Shown one piece after another: positions 12,913 through 25,732 of a stretch of 64,000 nt of DNA. Below the pieces are notes generated by a model. That model was given only the letters and a program-made list of their open reading frames with translations, was not told the origin of the DNA and ran no database searches. The position numbers were made by a program, and so were the translations under genes. The number at the start of each line of letters is the position of its first letter. The first letter of the stretch is position 1. This stretch comes from Larus michahellis (lineage: Eukaryota; Chordata; Aves; Charadriiformes; Laridae), in NCBI RefSeq assembly GCF_964199755.1, contig NC_133897.1, positions 59,654,442 through 59,718,441 of the forward strand, given 5' to 3'.

Positions 12913-15900
12913 TATATGCAAAATGTGTGTATGTGTAGTCAGTGTACATGTGTGCATCACATAGATACATTTATACAAACCTGAATTTTTTGCTTTGTTC
13001 TTCAATATCCAAAAAAGAGGTCAAATTACATGTCTTTGATAGTAACACATCTATGCACAGATTGGTGTCTGTACATTCTGTGGCTTAACCTGTAAATCCA
13101 TGCTGTAGTACTTGCGCTTCCCTCACTACATTGTTGTTGTTGTTGGAGTATTTGTTAGCTTGTTTTTGGTGCTTTTTTGTGACATATATAAGCCTTATTC
13201 GCTTGTATCTATGATCAGATTTTATGGAAATTATGTATGAAACTCTGATCTATTTCAGGCTCTTTGTTGCCATATAAAACTAAGCTCTTACTGGAATCTC
13301 TCTTTGTTTACAGGGGAACAAATTGTCCATACTCAGTGAACATCAAAGGTGAATTAACTGCTGGATCCCAGCGTTGTCCTCTTTCTGAGGCCACAACGGG
13401 CAGCTCACCAACATGCAGCTGCCCAGCAGAATGAAGTGGTGAGACAGGCAGAGGATGGTGGAGAGCTCTGCTTCCTAAAGACAGGAATTTTCTGCAGGTC
13501 ATGTTTCTCTTGTGAGAGGGAGGAGCAACACAGCACTTACAGCGTGTGTACAAAGGAAATGATTATGCTGACTAGACTGCAAAGTATTTGGAATTAATAA
13601 TCATTTCTAAATGACCATCCACCGTTAAGGAACAAGTCAGTGTCTGATGAGAGAAACTGAAACAGTGTCCCATCTACGGGGAACCCAGCAGGAACATGGA
13701 TGTTGAAAGCGTGGTTGTAGCTGTGTTGTCCTTCTACTTTAGAAAAATTAAGAGAACACAGCAGTCTTTTGGTGAGTATCAACAAAATCTGCAAGATAAT
13801 CAGGAAGAGGTAAGATAATGGTTATAAAACTGCTAAAAGTGTTTTGCCTCTTGCTAAAACAAGTGTTAGCACTTCCACTTTTATTAATTTCTCCTTTGGG
13901 TACTTTCTTGCACACCCACTTCCTCCCACTGTGGAGTTTAGGGAAGCATTAATACTTTGTTTTTCCTTCTAAAATGATTCTGAACAGTTGGACCATACTG
14001 TACTGAAAGTGTCAGAGTCTGCCTGGGAAGCTTCCTGCCTTTCTGACGTGCATTTATATTTCTTTTACATATGTTCAATTTGTCTGACTTTTAAGTTCAA
14101 CCAGTGTACTGAGTCCCTCATGTTGAGCATATTCCAGTAGGTTCTGTGCAGAAATGTTTGTTCTATTTACTAAACACAACAAAGAATGACCAAAGATACC
14201 CTCATGCCATTGCGGCCATACAGGCTTAGACAAATCCTGTAGACACCAGTGGGAATGAGGAAGAATAAGTGACACCTTGCCAAGAGGTGGGATGAGGCAG
14301 GAAAGAGCAAAAGATGGAGAGTTCAAATACAACTATTTGAATACAACAACCAGAATACTTAGCAGGATAGGCTGGCCAAGCCCAGCTGGGTGTGAGACTG
14401 CAACTGTTCTGGAGGAGACCTAGTTTGGGTGCCTAAAGCCTCAAGCAAGGGCTTAGCCTGGTGGTGCAGAAGCTGTAAAAGGGCAGGGGATAGGGACAGC
14501 TGTGAGGATTTGTCTTGAAGCACATGCCAAGTCAGAGCTGTGTGATGCCGCCTGCCTCGAGATCCGAACTCTACAGGGACACTTCGGCATAATCAGCGAG
14601 GCGCTCTGGACTGGTATAACCATGAGTGGGGGTAGGTCTCTGAGTGAGTGTTTTCCCCTGAATCCTGCACATTTCTCCCCTGATACTCCTGGTCATACTA
14701 AATTGCACATAGTTTATATCTGACTACTACTTCAGGCAACACAGCATTTTGAGTGGTAGCTTGTGCTTAGTATTGCAGAAGAAGAATGGGAAAACTGATA
14801 TTTAAGCTATCTTTTGTCTTACAGCTATTAACAGATAATCGATAAACATAGGAGTTAAATACAGAGTTTCAATCATATTTTTTAAACCAAAATTGTGCCA
14901 CCAACAGAAAATTAACTGAGGTTTTAACAAGTGGTTTTCATATAGCATCTTATGTTTTTGTAGTTGTCAAGAAGTGTTGCATCCTGCCATGCAGTTATGG
15001 TGTATTTATTGTAAGAACTTGGTGAAAGTTTTAATCGAGCCAAACACATAGCAGTTCAAGAGTGATGAAATTTCATGCCTCTTTTTGGTTGGTACAATAT
15101 TAATATGCCTCTGGTTTCCTCAGAAGACACTTTTTTTCTTATTCTGGTATTTGACAATGAGCTAATGTTCAAAATGCAAACAGAGAGACTTTACACATTG
15201 CCTGCAGTAAAAAAGCATTTTCTCCCTATTTACAATATATGCAGTAATGGGGAAAAAGTGATCCCAGCACCATACTAAAATGAATTTAAGCAATTTCATA
15301 TTGCAGGAAAACTGGCAATTCAAAAGAAAAATCTATAGCAAACATAGGAGAACTGAAATAGCCTAAGCTATTAAATAAATAAAAAAATCACAAAATAGAA
15401 ATACATAAGATTTTAATAAATTGACCAAATGGAGAAGAGCAAATTGAAAAAGAATAGTTCCATTTTGCATATGAGAAATTTGCATAGGCAAAGTTTGAAG
15501 CAACGCTCAGGAAGTTTCAGGTGGAATTTCAAATTAAAATGATTGTTATCTAGTTCCTTTTTTTGTCTAATCTGACATGTAGGGGAACAGGACTTCTAGC
15601 AGTTTTATTACTATATCGGCCCTTCCACATAAGTTGACAAACTGTACCCAACTGATGTTGGGTTTTTTAATTATCAAAATAGCTGAAGTAGGGACATGAG
15701 CTGAGAGCTGAAGCAGCTTTCTGCAAAGCCTGGTCAGGCTAGGCTTGTTTATTCTGAGGACAAAACACCGGAGTCGTCATGAAGATGTCTGAGAAGTCAG
15801 ATTTCAGGTTCTGAGCTGTGTGCAATAGCCAGCAGTGTCTTTAACAACAACTATAAGCTGATTGTGGTGTCCTTTTTTATAGTTATCTGCATTCTTAAAT

Positions 15901-18900
15901 GAATTACAATTTTTTTCTGAGTTGCTCTCCCAAAGCACATTGAATGTCCATAGATATGGATTATGGTGAACACTGTGAATCCACATCGTCCTTTTCATGC
16001 GTGTCACCATGCATGTGTTTCAGGAAAATTAGACTGTATTGTTAGAGATTATGTGTCTGCAAATTCAGGGGGAACGAAGTGTAAAACATCAGCTTCACTT
16101 TCCTTGAGGTAGTTCCTTATTTTCTGTTACAGTATATTTTGTCTTCAGAAACAACCCTTCTGATTATTTGCGAAGTGAAGCCTTTTTCAGTTTGAACACA
16201 GGATTATTCAGCCTTCCATAGCTGATTTTATTGAGACTAATGGGACAAGATGCTGACAAAGGTCCAGATCTTGCCAAAGGTTAGGCTTGTTCATAACCCC
16301 ACTATCTCTGCAATGTAAAACGCATAGTAGTCTTTTCAATTTTGTATTGAATTTTGTGTTGCTAAGTAATATGTGGCGCACTTTGAACTTATGAGGGACT
16401 CATGGGAAAATTAAAAAATAAACCATATGAAAAATGCAGATATTTTACCAAAGTGTATGAAAAGTATGTAAGCAGAGGAAGGAAAGTCTGGAATAGTCTT
16501 TGAAATGAAGCAGCAGTGGAAAATTCTACAGTCCAGGCTTGAAGTGTTGGAAGCATGTGAAGGAATAATGCATCTAGCCAATAAAAATGTATTGTGGGAG
16601 GAATGATAACTGAAATTTGCAAGAGCAGTGAAACATAAAAAATTTAAAATAGAGATGAACATAGTCATTACTGAAGGAATTTGAACAAGGGAGGATATTG
16701 ATGGAAAATGTGTCAATTTCCATGGAAATAAATAAAAAAAATTGAGGTATTTTTGTTAGAAGAGGACAGGTATGACCTTATACCTGTGTCACTAATATTC
16801 TCAGAGACAGGGAGTCAAAGGAAGTGCTAAAACCAGTAGTATTTTGTAAAAGAAATATAAGTTTTAATACTGTAATAAATCACTGTGATAGTTTAAACGC
16901 CTGACTATTAAATAAGCTCTGGGAAGATACGGCAGAGTGTTAGCATATATAGTCCAAATGTCTGGACGTAGCCTTTGCGCAGTAACCTGGATACCATATT
17001 GCAGTATGTTTCAACATCTATTACAGTCTTCATCATTCAGTAACGGTGTCTAATGCTGAAAGGTGAATTACTAGGTTGCTGAAATGAAATGCTCTGAACT
17101 CCAGAAAGGTTTAGATTTCACACATTTGATAGCATACTGATATTGCATAATGATTTTTCTCATCTCACAACACTAGTTCCTTGGAGATAATTCAATTACA
17201 GCTGTTTATAAACATTCCTAGTCCTCCTCTGGCATCAGTTAGGTTTTAGTTATAATTAGTTTTTTAAATATATAATAAAACATGGAATACAATTTGGAAT
17301 CCCAGTCAACCTTTAAATCATTGTGCTGTGCTCTTTAACTGCTAATCTAGTGCTTTCAACGCATGGCTTCAAAAAAGTGTAGATTCCTTTTTATCCTTGT
17401 CAAGTAGAAATTACATTTAAACCTGAGATGGAAAATATTGACCCTATTGTTTACTCTGTTAAGTGTGTCCAAAGCAACCAAAAAAGTGTTTATCTTACCA
17501 AATCTTATTTGCATATGTCTAATCATTGTGACTTGTTACAGAACTATAAAAATCAGTTGTGAGACAGCTCTGTTAAAAAGCAGTAGCACGGAGTGGAAAA
17601 GCATTAATTCAATCCTTTGGTCTGTTAAATATCTTCCATTCCTATTAAGGCTTAGTATAACTCAGAATTGACCTTTGTTAAATCCTTGTCCAGTTTACGT
17701 TAGCCCAGCCTTTTCTATTCGTACCAAACTTGACTTTGCACTAGGTGAGAGTTTTTGCCATAACTTTGGATTGTACCTGTTCTGCCTGCTGAGGTGCCAG
17801 AGTCTGGCGCCAGAGGTACCAGTCCTTTGCATTTAGAAATACTTGTGCCACCAGGTCTGCCTCTGTGGCTTCTCCACCTTTCATCTCCCCAAAAGAGGTT
17901 CATGCCATCTCCTCAGGATTACGTGAAGCCGTCAGTGACAGAATTTTATGACCGTCTTTGAACTCTGCGATACCTTGAAGCAGTCTATGCACATCACAGC
18001 AAAGGCTGCACAGCAACACATAGGGAGATCTGTCAGTGGTGCTTTAGCCCAGCACAATGGCAATGCTAGACAGTTAGAAAAGAACCACAACATGACACTC
18101 TTCTAATAAAAATACTTCAAGCTAAGATAAATGGAAGAAGCAGATTCAATTGGGAGTAATTATGTTGTTGAAATATTTTCAACACTACATGATCCAATTA
18201 AACCTCGATCGCCAGTGGTACCCAGCCTCCTTTAAGGAAAGAATAAGTATTCATTTTGGAAAGAGAAAATTACACGTAATGTAGACAGACAAAATATAAA
18301 ATAATCAAAATCTAAAGTAACACCAAATGTATTACAGAAAAGTAATGAACTAGTCAGTAGACAAGATGAATGGCTGACTACCATTCAGAAGGGCCTAGGC
18401 TTGAATTTATTTGTACAAAGATTGATTTGTGTAAGACAGAGCTTATCTTATGCCTCTTAATACATCAGGTCATGAAAATGATGTGAGGGTAAACACCTTT
18501 CAAACTGTTAAAACATACCTTAGACTTTTGCAAAAGACTTTTACAGCACCTCAGCAAATACTTGCAATGATGTGTAATGGAGATATGTATAGTAGCTCAG
18601 AAGGGGCAGAGATTTCTGTTCGGGCTAAAACTCTGGTTCCTGCTATCATGACAGTGCCACCTGTGACAATACTAAACACATCTTAGTACATGATATTTTA
18701 TACTCAGTAACACTGAAAGAGAAGTGTCCTAGACTCCTTGCTGTGACAGACAGAAGAATTCGTGTCTAAAATCCTATAGAATTTCCTACATACCAAAGGT
18801 ACTTAATCATAATATAAAAATTATTAACTTAGTCAAGTAATTACCCAACTCGATGACCCTTTTTCCATCTTCATTTTATTGATAACACTTATTATTCTTT

Positions 18901-21900
18901 TCTGGCACATGCACTTAGTCTTCTATTTTTAATTCATGACATCATTTTTAAATTTGTATGATTCTGTACCATCTAAAATTACATTTTTCATAAAACAGCT
19001 GTTAATGACCATGAGCCACAGAATTAGAGAAGCTAGAAATGATATGTTCTTTTAAGTTGAGAGCTTTTACTCTGCTTTCCCATGGCACAAGTATTTTCAA
19101 CACTTTGTTTTGTAGTGGCTTGATTTAACTGTCTTGAGTAGAAGGCGTAATACATATGATGCGAGTAATATTTCAGCTGGCTTGTTTTCTAGATTTTTTT
19201 TTATGTTGACTTGGTTTAATTCTGTGAATTAAACTAATGAGGCACCTCTCTCTACTTCCTAAAGTAGGTAATCACTCAATTGACTACAGATGCAGGTGCT
19301 GAAAGACAAAGATACTATGCAACTTCCTTGAAATTATGCAGCAAGCTAAAATAATAAAAGGGGAAAAAAGAGGAAAGCTGTTTAGTAGCTTACTAAATTT
19401 CCTTTAGTAAGGAAATCTTTAGGGAAACAAAACTCATGAAGAAGACTTTTTGATCTTGGAAGAATGGGTCAATTAGTATGTTTTACAAATCAAACATCAT
19501 CCTAAGGGGAGCCAATAGTTTTTTGAGACTCCGTTAGATATATGAACATGAACAAATTTGTCTCAAGAAACATTTTGAATGGAAGTTCTAAATGAAAATT
19601 GTACCATCATTTCAGTTATTCAAGCAGCATTTTATCAACAAAGATCTTTAGAAGTAAAATCCATAATCTCAAAAGCTGTCAAAGATGTTGGTTTAGAGAT
19701 GTTATGATAAAATAATGTTTAGTATAATGTTAATAGCAGATATTCATTGTGGCAGTCCTGTTTAATTCAAATCAATGTTGCACAGTTACTCATCTTCTCA
19801 ATGGTTTCAACTAAGCCTTACATAAAACAGAATCCTAATATAAATGCTGTTATTTCTTACATAATACTTATTAAATTACCAGACTAATCAGACTGAAAAA
19901 AAATGCAAGCCTTGCAAGATTTTGATTAGGAGCCCATAGTAAGACTCTGCACGTGCGTCTTCAGCTAAATTTGGAATTCTCTTATCTGGAACCCTGCTTG
20001 ATGGCAAGGGAAGACATCACGGCCAGAAAGACTGATCGCATACTTCCCACTGTTTGCAGGACTGTCAGTTCAGCGTATGCATCATTTGCTTGGTGCCACA
20101 ACTTTGGGTTTACTTATCACTCCCAAGACAGAAACTCTAAATGTTGGTGTCTAGAATAATAATGTTCTGTAGCTGTAAGTATAAAAGAAATACCAGCTTG
20201 ATTTTTGTTTATCTAAGGGTTGGGTTTTGACATTAGTCTCAGGTTCTATTATAATAGAGCAAGAATGATGAACATGATCCCATGGCATACAATCTACTCA
20301 GAACTTTTCTCATTTTCAGTATACTGATGTGCCATGAGGAGATGATGGCTGGAAAGAATGAGGAGACAAACACCTTTTATTTTGTACTGTGTAGTTTAAG
20401 ATATTGGGAAAAGTGCTTTACATGACTCGTTGAGATCAAATTCTTGATGGACAGTAATTTCCATAAAGAATCCTGTCGATGGGAGTATCAGTGGGCTTCT
20501 AAAAATCCGAGGAAAGCCAGTCCTGTGTTGGCTCTTTCTTTGTTTTAGACTTTGCTCCTTTCAGCACAGCTGAGAGGCAGAATAGGTCTGTGGCCTATGA
20601 AGTTTCAGGCTGTTGCTTCTGATTTTTCAGTTTAAGAAATGATTAACAGTATGAGATGAACCTGCCTCAATGGTAACATATAAGGCTGGTTCAGGACAGA
20701 TTCCAGCTGTCTTTTCCCCAGAATTTGGGGGAAGAAGGTAGTTCTTGAACATAGTACTTCAAACAAACCTGGCTGCCTTTTTCTGGTATGAGAAGAAACC
20801 TGAGAAGACCCCATTTGTGCTTCTAAATGTCATTTTCTCAAATTTTGGGCGAATAGCCCACTTTCTTTTGTTATAATTTGGAATGCCTTTGAAGCAGAAA
20901 CCTCCAAGGAGGGTCTGAAACAATTTCCAAGAAAAAGACTGTAATTACTTTGTACTGCTTTGTTCAGTGAACTGAAACAAAGCCCTAGGCAAGGGAGAAG
21001 TTTGTATTTGTTTGCCTATAAACTCCATGCATGTGGTGCCACTACCCCAATACACTACTGTAAGATATGTGTAACATGGTCCGTATCTCAACCCTGATTG
21101 TTGCTGCACATTTTGGTAATGCTGTGTCATTTAGCAAGAGGAGCTGCTTTATGGCTATTTCTGTCAAACTGCCATTTTTCAGTAGGTTCCAAAAGCAGTA
21201 GCAAATCACTGTGTAAGCATATTTCTTGGAAATAAATGGCAATACTTGACAGTTGAATTATCTTATGGACAGCACTCCACCCTGAGTGTTGCTCAACGTC
21301 TTCTAGAATGATTTGAATTCTTAGCTCTGCTGAGAATAAACACAAGATGCATTTTTTAAGACACCAAACTATGGAAAGAATAATTCATTCATAATGCTTT
21401 CAAAATTAACTACTTTTAACTGTCAGTGTAGTCCCATATGAAGAGAGAGCACTCGTTTCTTCCTCTTTATCAGCTGGTTAAAGACACTCCAGAAAAGAGT
21501 TTGTCCCCTCTGCCATGTTTGAAATGCAAAGCTCTTCTGTACCGGGAGTAAAGCCTATGTTAAGGAAGTTGTCTTCTAGCCCACATGATTTATAATTTGG
21601 CGAAAAATAAGTAAAGTTTTAAGGGAAGGTTCCATATTAAAGTGGATTGTTTTCCATAGGTTTAGTAGCTATCTATTAAAAAAACCCAAAGCATACAAAA
21701 AAAAATAAAAATCCCTCCTGCCCAAAAGCAGAACACTTAACAAATTCATGATGGAGTTTGTACAGCAACTTAATGTCATCTCCAGCCCTGCCTCGAGCAG
21801 ATGTGCCCTAATTCCAGAGGAAACGTGGCTCTTCAGCAAGCTCCATGGCTGCCTTCCCCCTTGCAGAAGTGTCTGTTTTGGTGAAAAGGGAAGGGGCTAG

Positions 21901-23588
21901 CAGGAACAAAAAATTAAGTTTTAGATGAGGTTACTGCAGAAAAAATAATTGAAGCGGCTGGTTGCAAGCCTGAGATTACATTAGAAGTATAACTAAAATT
22001 GATTTGGATCTGTGCTATAGCATTATGATAATGAAGTCTGTGGCCTTACCAAAAGATTATAAACATGACGTTTAAACTCCCTTTGATATTCTTATTACAA
22101 CTGCCCTTAAACTCATTATGAGTTGCTAGAAGGTCATCTTGTTACTAAACATGCATAGTTGGCACAACTCAATATGCTCTGGTAAGTTTGAAAAACCAGC
22201 TGAGTAAAGAAAAATATTAGAAATAAATGCACTGGATATCAGATCTTAGCTTTCGTTGTACTTAGTGGGTCATTGTACTCAGACCTGATTCCCAAAACTC
22301 ATCAACATCGTCATGAATTTTATTTGTAAACTATATTGTTCCTTCTATTATATGAATGTTTGTTGTTTCCCACAGGGCTTGGGTCTTTTCTCCTCATCTG
22401 TTAAATTTGCTCTGTTAGCAATCACTTCACGTTTAAAATCTTTGGGGACTTTTTGGGGGTTTTGGTGGATTCTTTTAGTAAAAGAATGTTTGGACATAGC
22501 AGAAGCATTAACTTCTTGGCAGAGGCATAATATGTTTGAGTTCTTCATTTTTGTTGAAGTCTGAAGGAATGTAGAAAGTCTCAAAAAAGGCATACATTTC
22601 AATCAAATTATTTTAATGTTGTGTTTCTGAAGTGCTAAACTAATGTGAAAACATGAGTTACTGGTCTGGAAAAGGTAAGATTGTTTAATCTCTACTTAAT
22701 AGCACTTCACTTATTCTTAATAGCCTGGCTGCTTTGTGAGGCCATTGGAAATAATGCACTTTTTTTCTCAATATTATGACCTTTTTTTTTTTTTTAAAGC
22801 TGAGAATATTCTGAGCTAACTTTGTTAAGTAAAAACATTACTTAAGAAAGTTGTGAGGAATTTTATTCACAATATGCATACATATAGAAACTTTTATTGT
22901 GCCTCCTAGTACTTGTAGAATGTCAATAGGTTAAAATGTGTGTATAGATTTAATATGGCAAAAATGTACACAGGTGTTAAGAAAATCTGCTATATATTCA
23001 GTATGGCACACGTCAGAGTTGAATAGTCTCTTTGACTTTTCAGGAATTTTATCTGTATCCCTTGCAGACTATTGAAACAGCAAGGGTTCTTTGTGTTCCT
23101 AGGGGCAAGTCTGCCCTGATCTCTGTCAGAAGTGCCATAGCTCCTAGCAGTGTCAGCCAGGCTTTCTAAGGATCACTAAATTTGAAGAAATTTCTGCAGG
23201 TTAAGAGAAACTAAAAGCCTTCAGTAGTCAGCTCGCTAGGGCTAGCTTCATCTTTCCTCGCTTTCCCTTTTAAACTGCTAAGCAACCTAAAGACAGGTGA
23301 CATTTTGGTAATGTTCAAATGTAAACATCTGACTCAAGGGACCAGAAAGACATCTGTAGATAGATATAGATAACCTACTTCAGAAAATCCTGAGAAACTA
23401 ACAGCTTCAACTGTTTTCTAAAAATCAATCAATTTATTAACTATATAAATATGTCCTTAGGAAAAATATCGTCATCTTTTTTTTTGAAAGTATTTGCCAG
23501 ATAAATTCTTTGGAAGATACTATCCTATAATAAAGTTCCATTTTCTCAAAAAAGGAGAAAATCATTGAGATTATATTTTATATCTGCT
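12913..23588. other. Intergenic sequence, no gene recognised
   Basis: AT-rich sequence with a few somewhat GC-richer islands (about 13,360-13,540 and 14,360-14,660) whose frames resemble no known protein. A short (TTG)n lies near 13,130-13,145. A weak resemblance to the MIR tail near 19,285-19,350 is too diverged to call. No RNA gene or splice-bounded exon was recognised. Confidence 0.6.
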
Positions 23589-23615
23589 ATTTATTTATTT
23601 ATTTATTTATTTTTA
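23589..23615 (+). repeat. (TTTA)n microsatellite
   Basis: About six to seven uninterrupted TTTA units. Immediately to the right is a short imperfect duplication of the motif TTAGATGAGGTA (about 23,620-23,631 and 23,649-23,660). Confidence 0.9.
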
Positions 23616-24368
23616 AGAGATTAGATGAGGTATCTTAGAGATAAGAGGTTAGATGAGGTAGACCCTCCTGGAAGGAGGTGGCAGGTTGCTGCTGCAGAGG
23701 AGGGAATGAGCTTTCCCTTGCAGGAGTAGAGACTTGATAGGTTGCAGCATAGGGCAGGCAGATACAGAGACAAAGCAATGCGTTGGCAGCCTGCAACTAT
23801 GAAGACACTATTGAGAGAAGGGAGTAGACCGGCTGACATCTGAGGTGGCAGAAATAGTCAGTGCAAAGCTTGCTGCACCTCATAAACCTTCTGTAGTCCT
23901 ACAGGGAAACCTGGAAGCAAGGAAACTGAGAAGGAAGAGATTTTTGTATCTGTTCTGTCTTAAATGACTTGTCTTGATTTAAGAAGTAAAGTGTTCCAGT
24001 TTATAATCTAATTAAGCAAGATTGGTCTAAAAGGCATCTTATATGTCAGGATGCTGATTATAAAGAAAAATTTTAGATAAACTTCCTCAAAGCTCTGGCT
24101 GACTCTGGGTCTTGCCACAAAGATCTACAAGTGAAAAACACTTTGCATATGATGAAGGAAAAAAAAAGAATAATATTAATAAAACAAGTATGCTTTGTTA
24201 TTATGTTAATGAGATTTTTATGATTATGAAATACATGTGAAATAGCATAGGTTTCAAAAACTACCTACATCTGTATATCATCTCATCTTGTGTTAGTACA
24301 GCACCAAATGCAATTTGGACCACAGCAAAAGTCACTTTGGGACATCAGTGCTTGAAGTGTGAGGTATA

Positions 24369-24411
24369 GAAAAAATGTAGGTAGTTGTATCGAAAAAATG
24401 TAGGTAGTTGT
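24369..24411 (+). repeat. 23-bp tandem duplication
   Basis: Two identical 20-base copies of GAAAAAATGTAGGTAGTTGT at 24,369-24,388 and 24,392-24,411, with a 3-base spacer, give a period of 23. Confidence 0.95.
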
Positions 24412-25681
24412 CTTCGAAACTCCAGTGTCACCTCTTGGTCACTTGTAAATTGTCATTCAAAATCCACTGAAGTCAACAAGAATAATTCAGTGAATTTCAG
24501 CATGGTTTAATATTACATTATTACTTCTATTACATTATCCAGATGTAGAAAATCATTACGATCTGAAGGAAGTGCTCAAATGAACTAAACTGTCTGTACC
24601 ACAGGTTTTCAGGAAAATAATGGAAATTCTGGGCAGTGCTAACAATTAGAAAAGTGATAGTCCCCTGAAACTGTGTTTTATAGTGAGAATGTTCTCCATG
24701 AGCAATATAATGAGAATTTTCTGCTCTACAAAGAACAATCATATTCTGTCATTTTAGGTGGTGCCTAAACAAGCTTGGTCTTTATTCCATTCCCAGACCC
24801 TTGCACGCTTCACATACGTGCTAATGCATTTCTGAACTCACTTCTAAAGCAACTCCATTACTTCCCTCAAAAAGAATACCTGATCAGACATGATGGAGTA
24901 TTGTGCTTCAGGGCATCTTCCAAACGTGTCCATTAAGGATATGGATTATGCCATGTTTAGCTCCCCTGACTACAACAAACTCTGTATTTCGAGACCTTTC
25001 CCTTCAAACGCCTTGTGCCTCCCTCCAGAAGATGTCACACACAGCTGTGGCATCTTGCTTTACGAACACTACTGTGGTGGGCTGCAAGAGCCGTTATGTG
25101 GGTACTGTGAAGTGAGAAGACACAAACACAGAATTATGTCTCATGACTACAAGCAGTAAAGTATGGTTTGGAGAAGATACAGGCCAAGTGCTATGGAAAG
25201 GGAAGGAATTCAGTTTGTTCTAGAGTGTGGCAGCCTGAGAACATTGGACGTGAGCCAGTCCCCAGAGACTTGCGTTCTTCTTCTGAGTGCCATTCACAAC
25301 ACAGTATATACAAATCTTTAGTAATTTTTTTAAGAGATTTTTTTTTTAAAATATAGTAGAGGTTTTGAGATTCATTATAAACCTCAGAACTTCTTGCAGA
25401 ATCAAGTGTTCTCCTGAATTCCTAATGGAAAAAATCTTTCAAAACAATAAATTCCGTATTTCTAGAAATTGGTTTAATATGAGAGTGCTGTAAGAGCTAT
25501 AAAACATGGAGACACCTTATTGAGCCCTTCATATGATTTTTAAAATATTATGTATAGCAAAATGCACTACAGGTACAAAAGCTTACCCATATGTCTTCAT
25601 TTAGAAACAGCCTCAAACAGTAATCACCCTAATTTAGTAGCTTCACCTTTACTATGTAGATTTTAATGGCAGCTGGCCTTG

Positions 25682-25732
25682 TTTAGTAGCTGCACTTATT
25701 TAATAGCTGCACCTATTTAATAGCTGCACCTT
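25682..25732 (+). repeat. 17-bp tandem repeat, three copies
   Basis: Three consecutive units of the form TTTARTAGCTGCACYTW at 25,682-25,698, 25,699-25,715 and 25,716-25,732. A fourth related unit, TTTAGTAGCTTCACCTTTAC, lies about 50 bases upstream (near 25,633). The bases after both the outlying and the last unit are similar (TTTACTATG and TTTACCATG), which suggests a larger duplication first and unit expansion afterwards. Confidence 0.9.

Noticed and set aside
19285..19350. Second MIR-like fragment
   Set aside because: Resemblance to the MIR tail (ACAGATG, then AACTTCCTTGAAATTATGCAGC) is too diverged to separate from chance by eye.
24890..25159. 89-codon plus frame with several Cys residues
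   Set aside because: The Cys spacing fits no zinc-binding or EGF pattern that I can name, and a second overlapping frame of 70 codons shows that the area is simply poor in stops.
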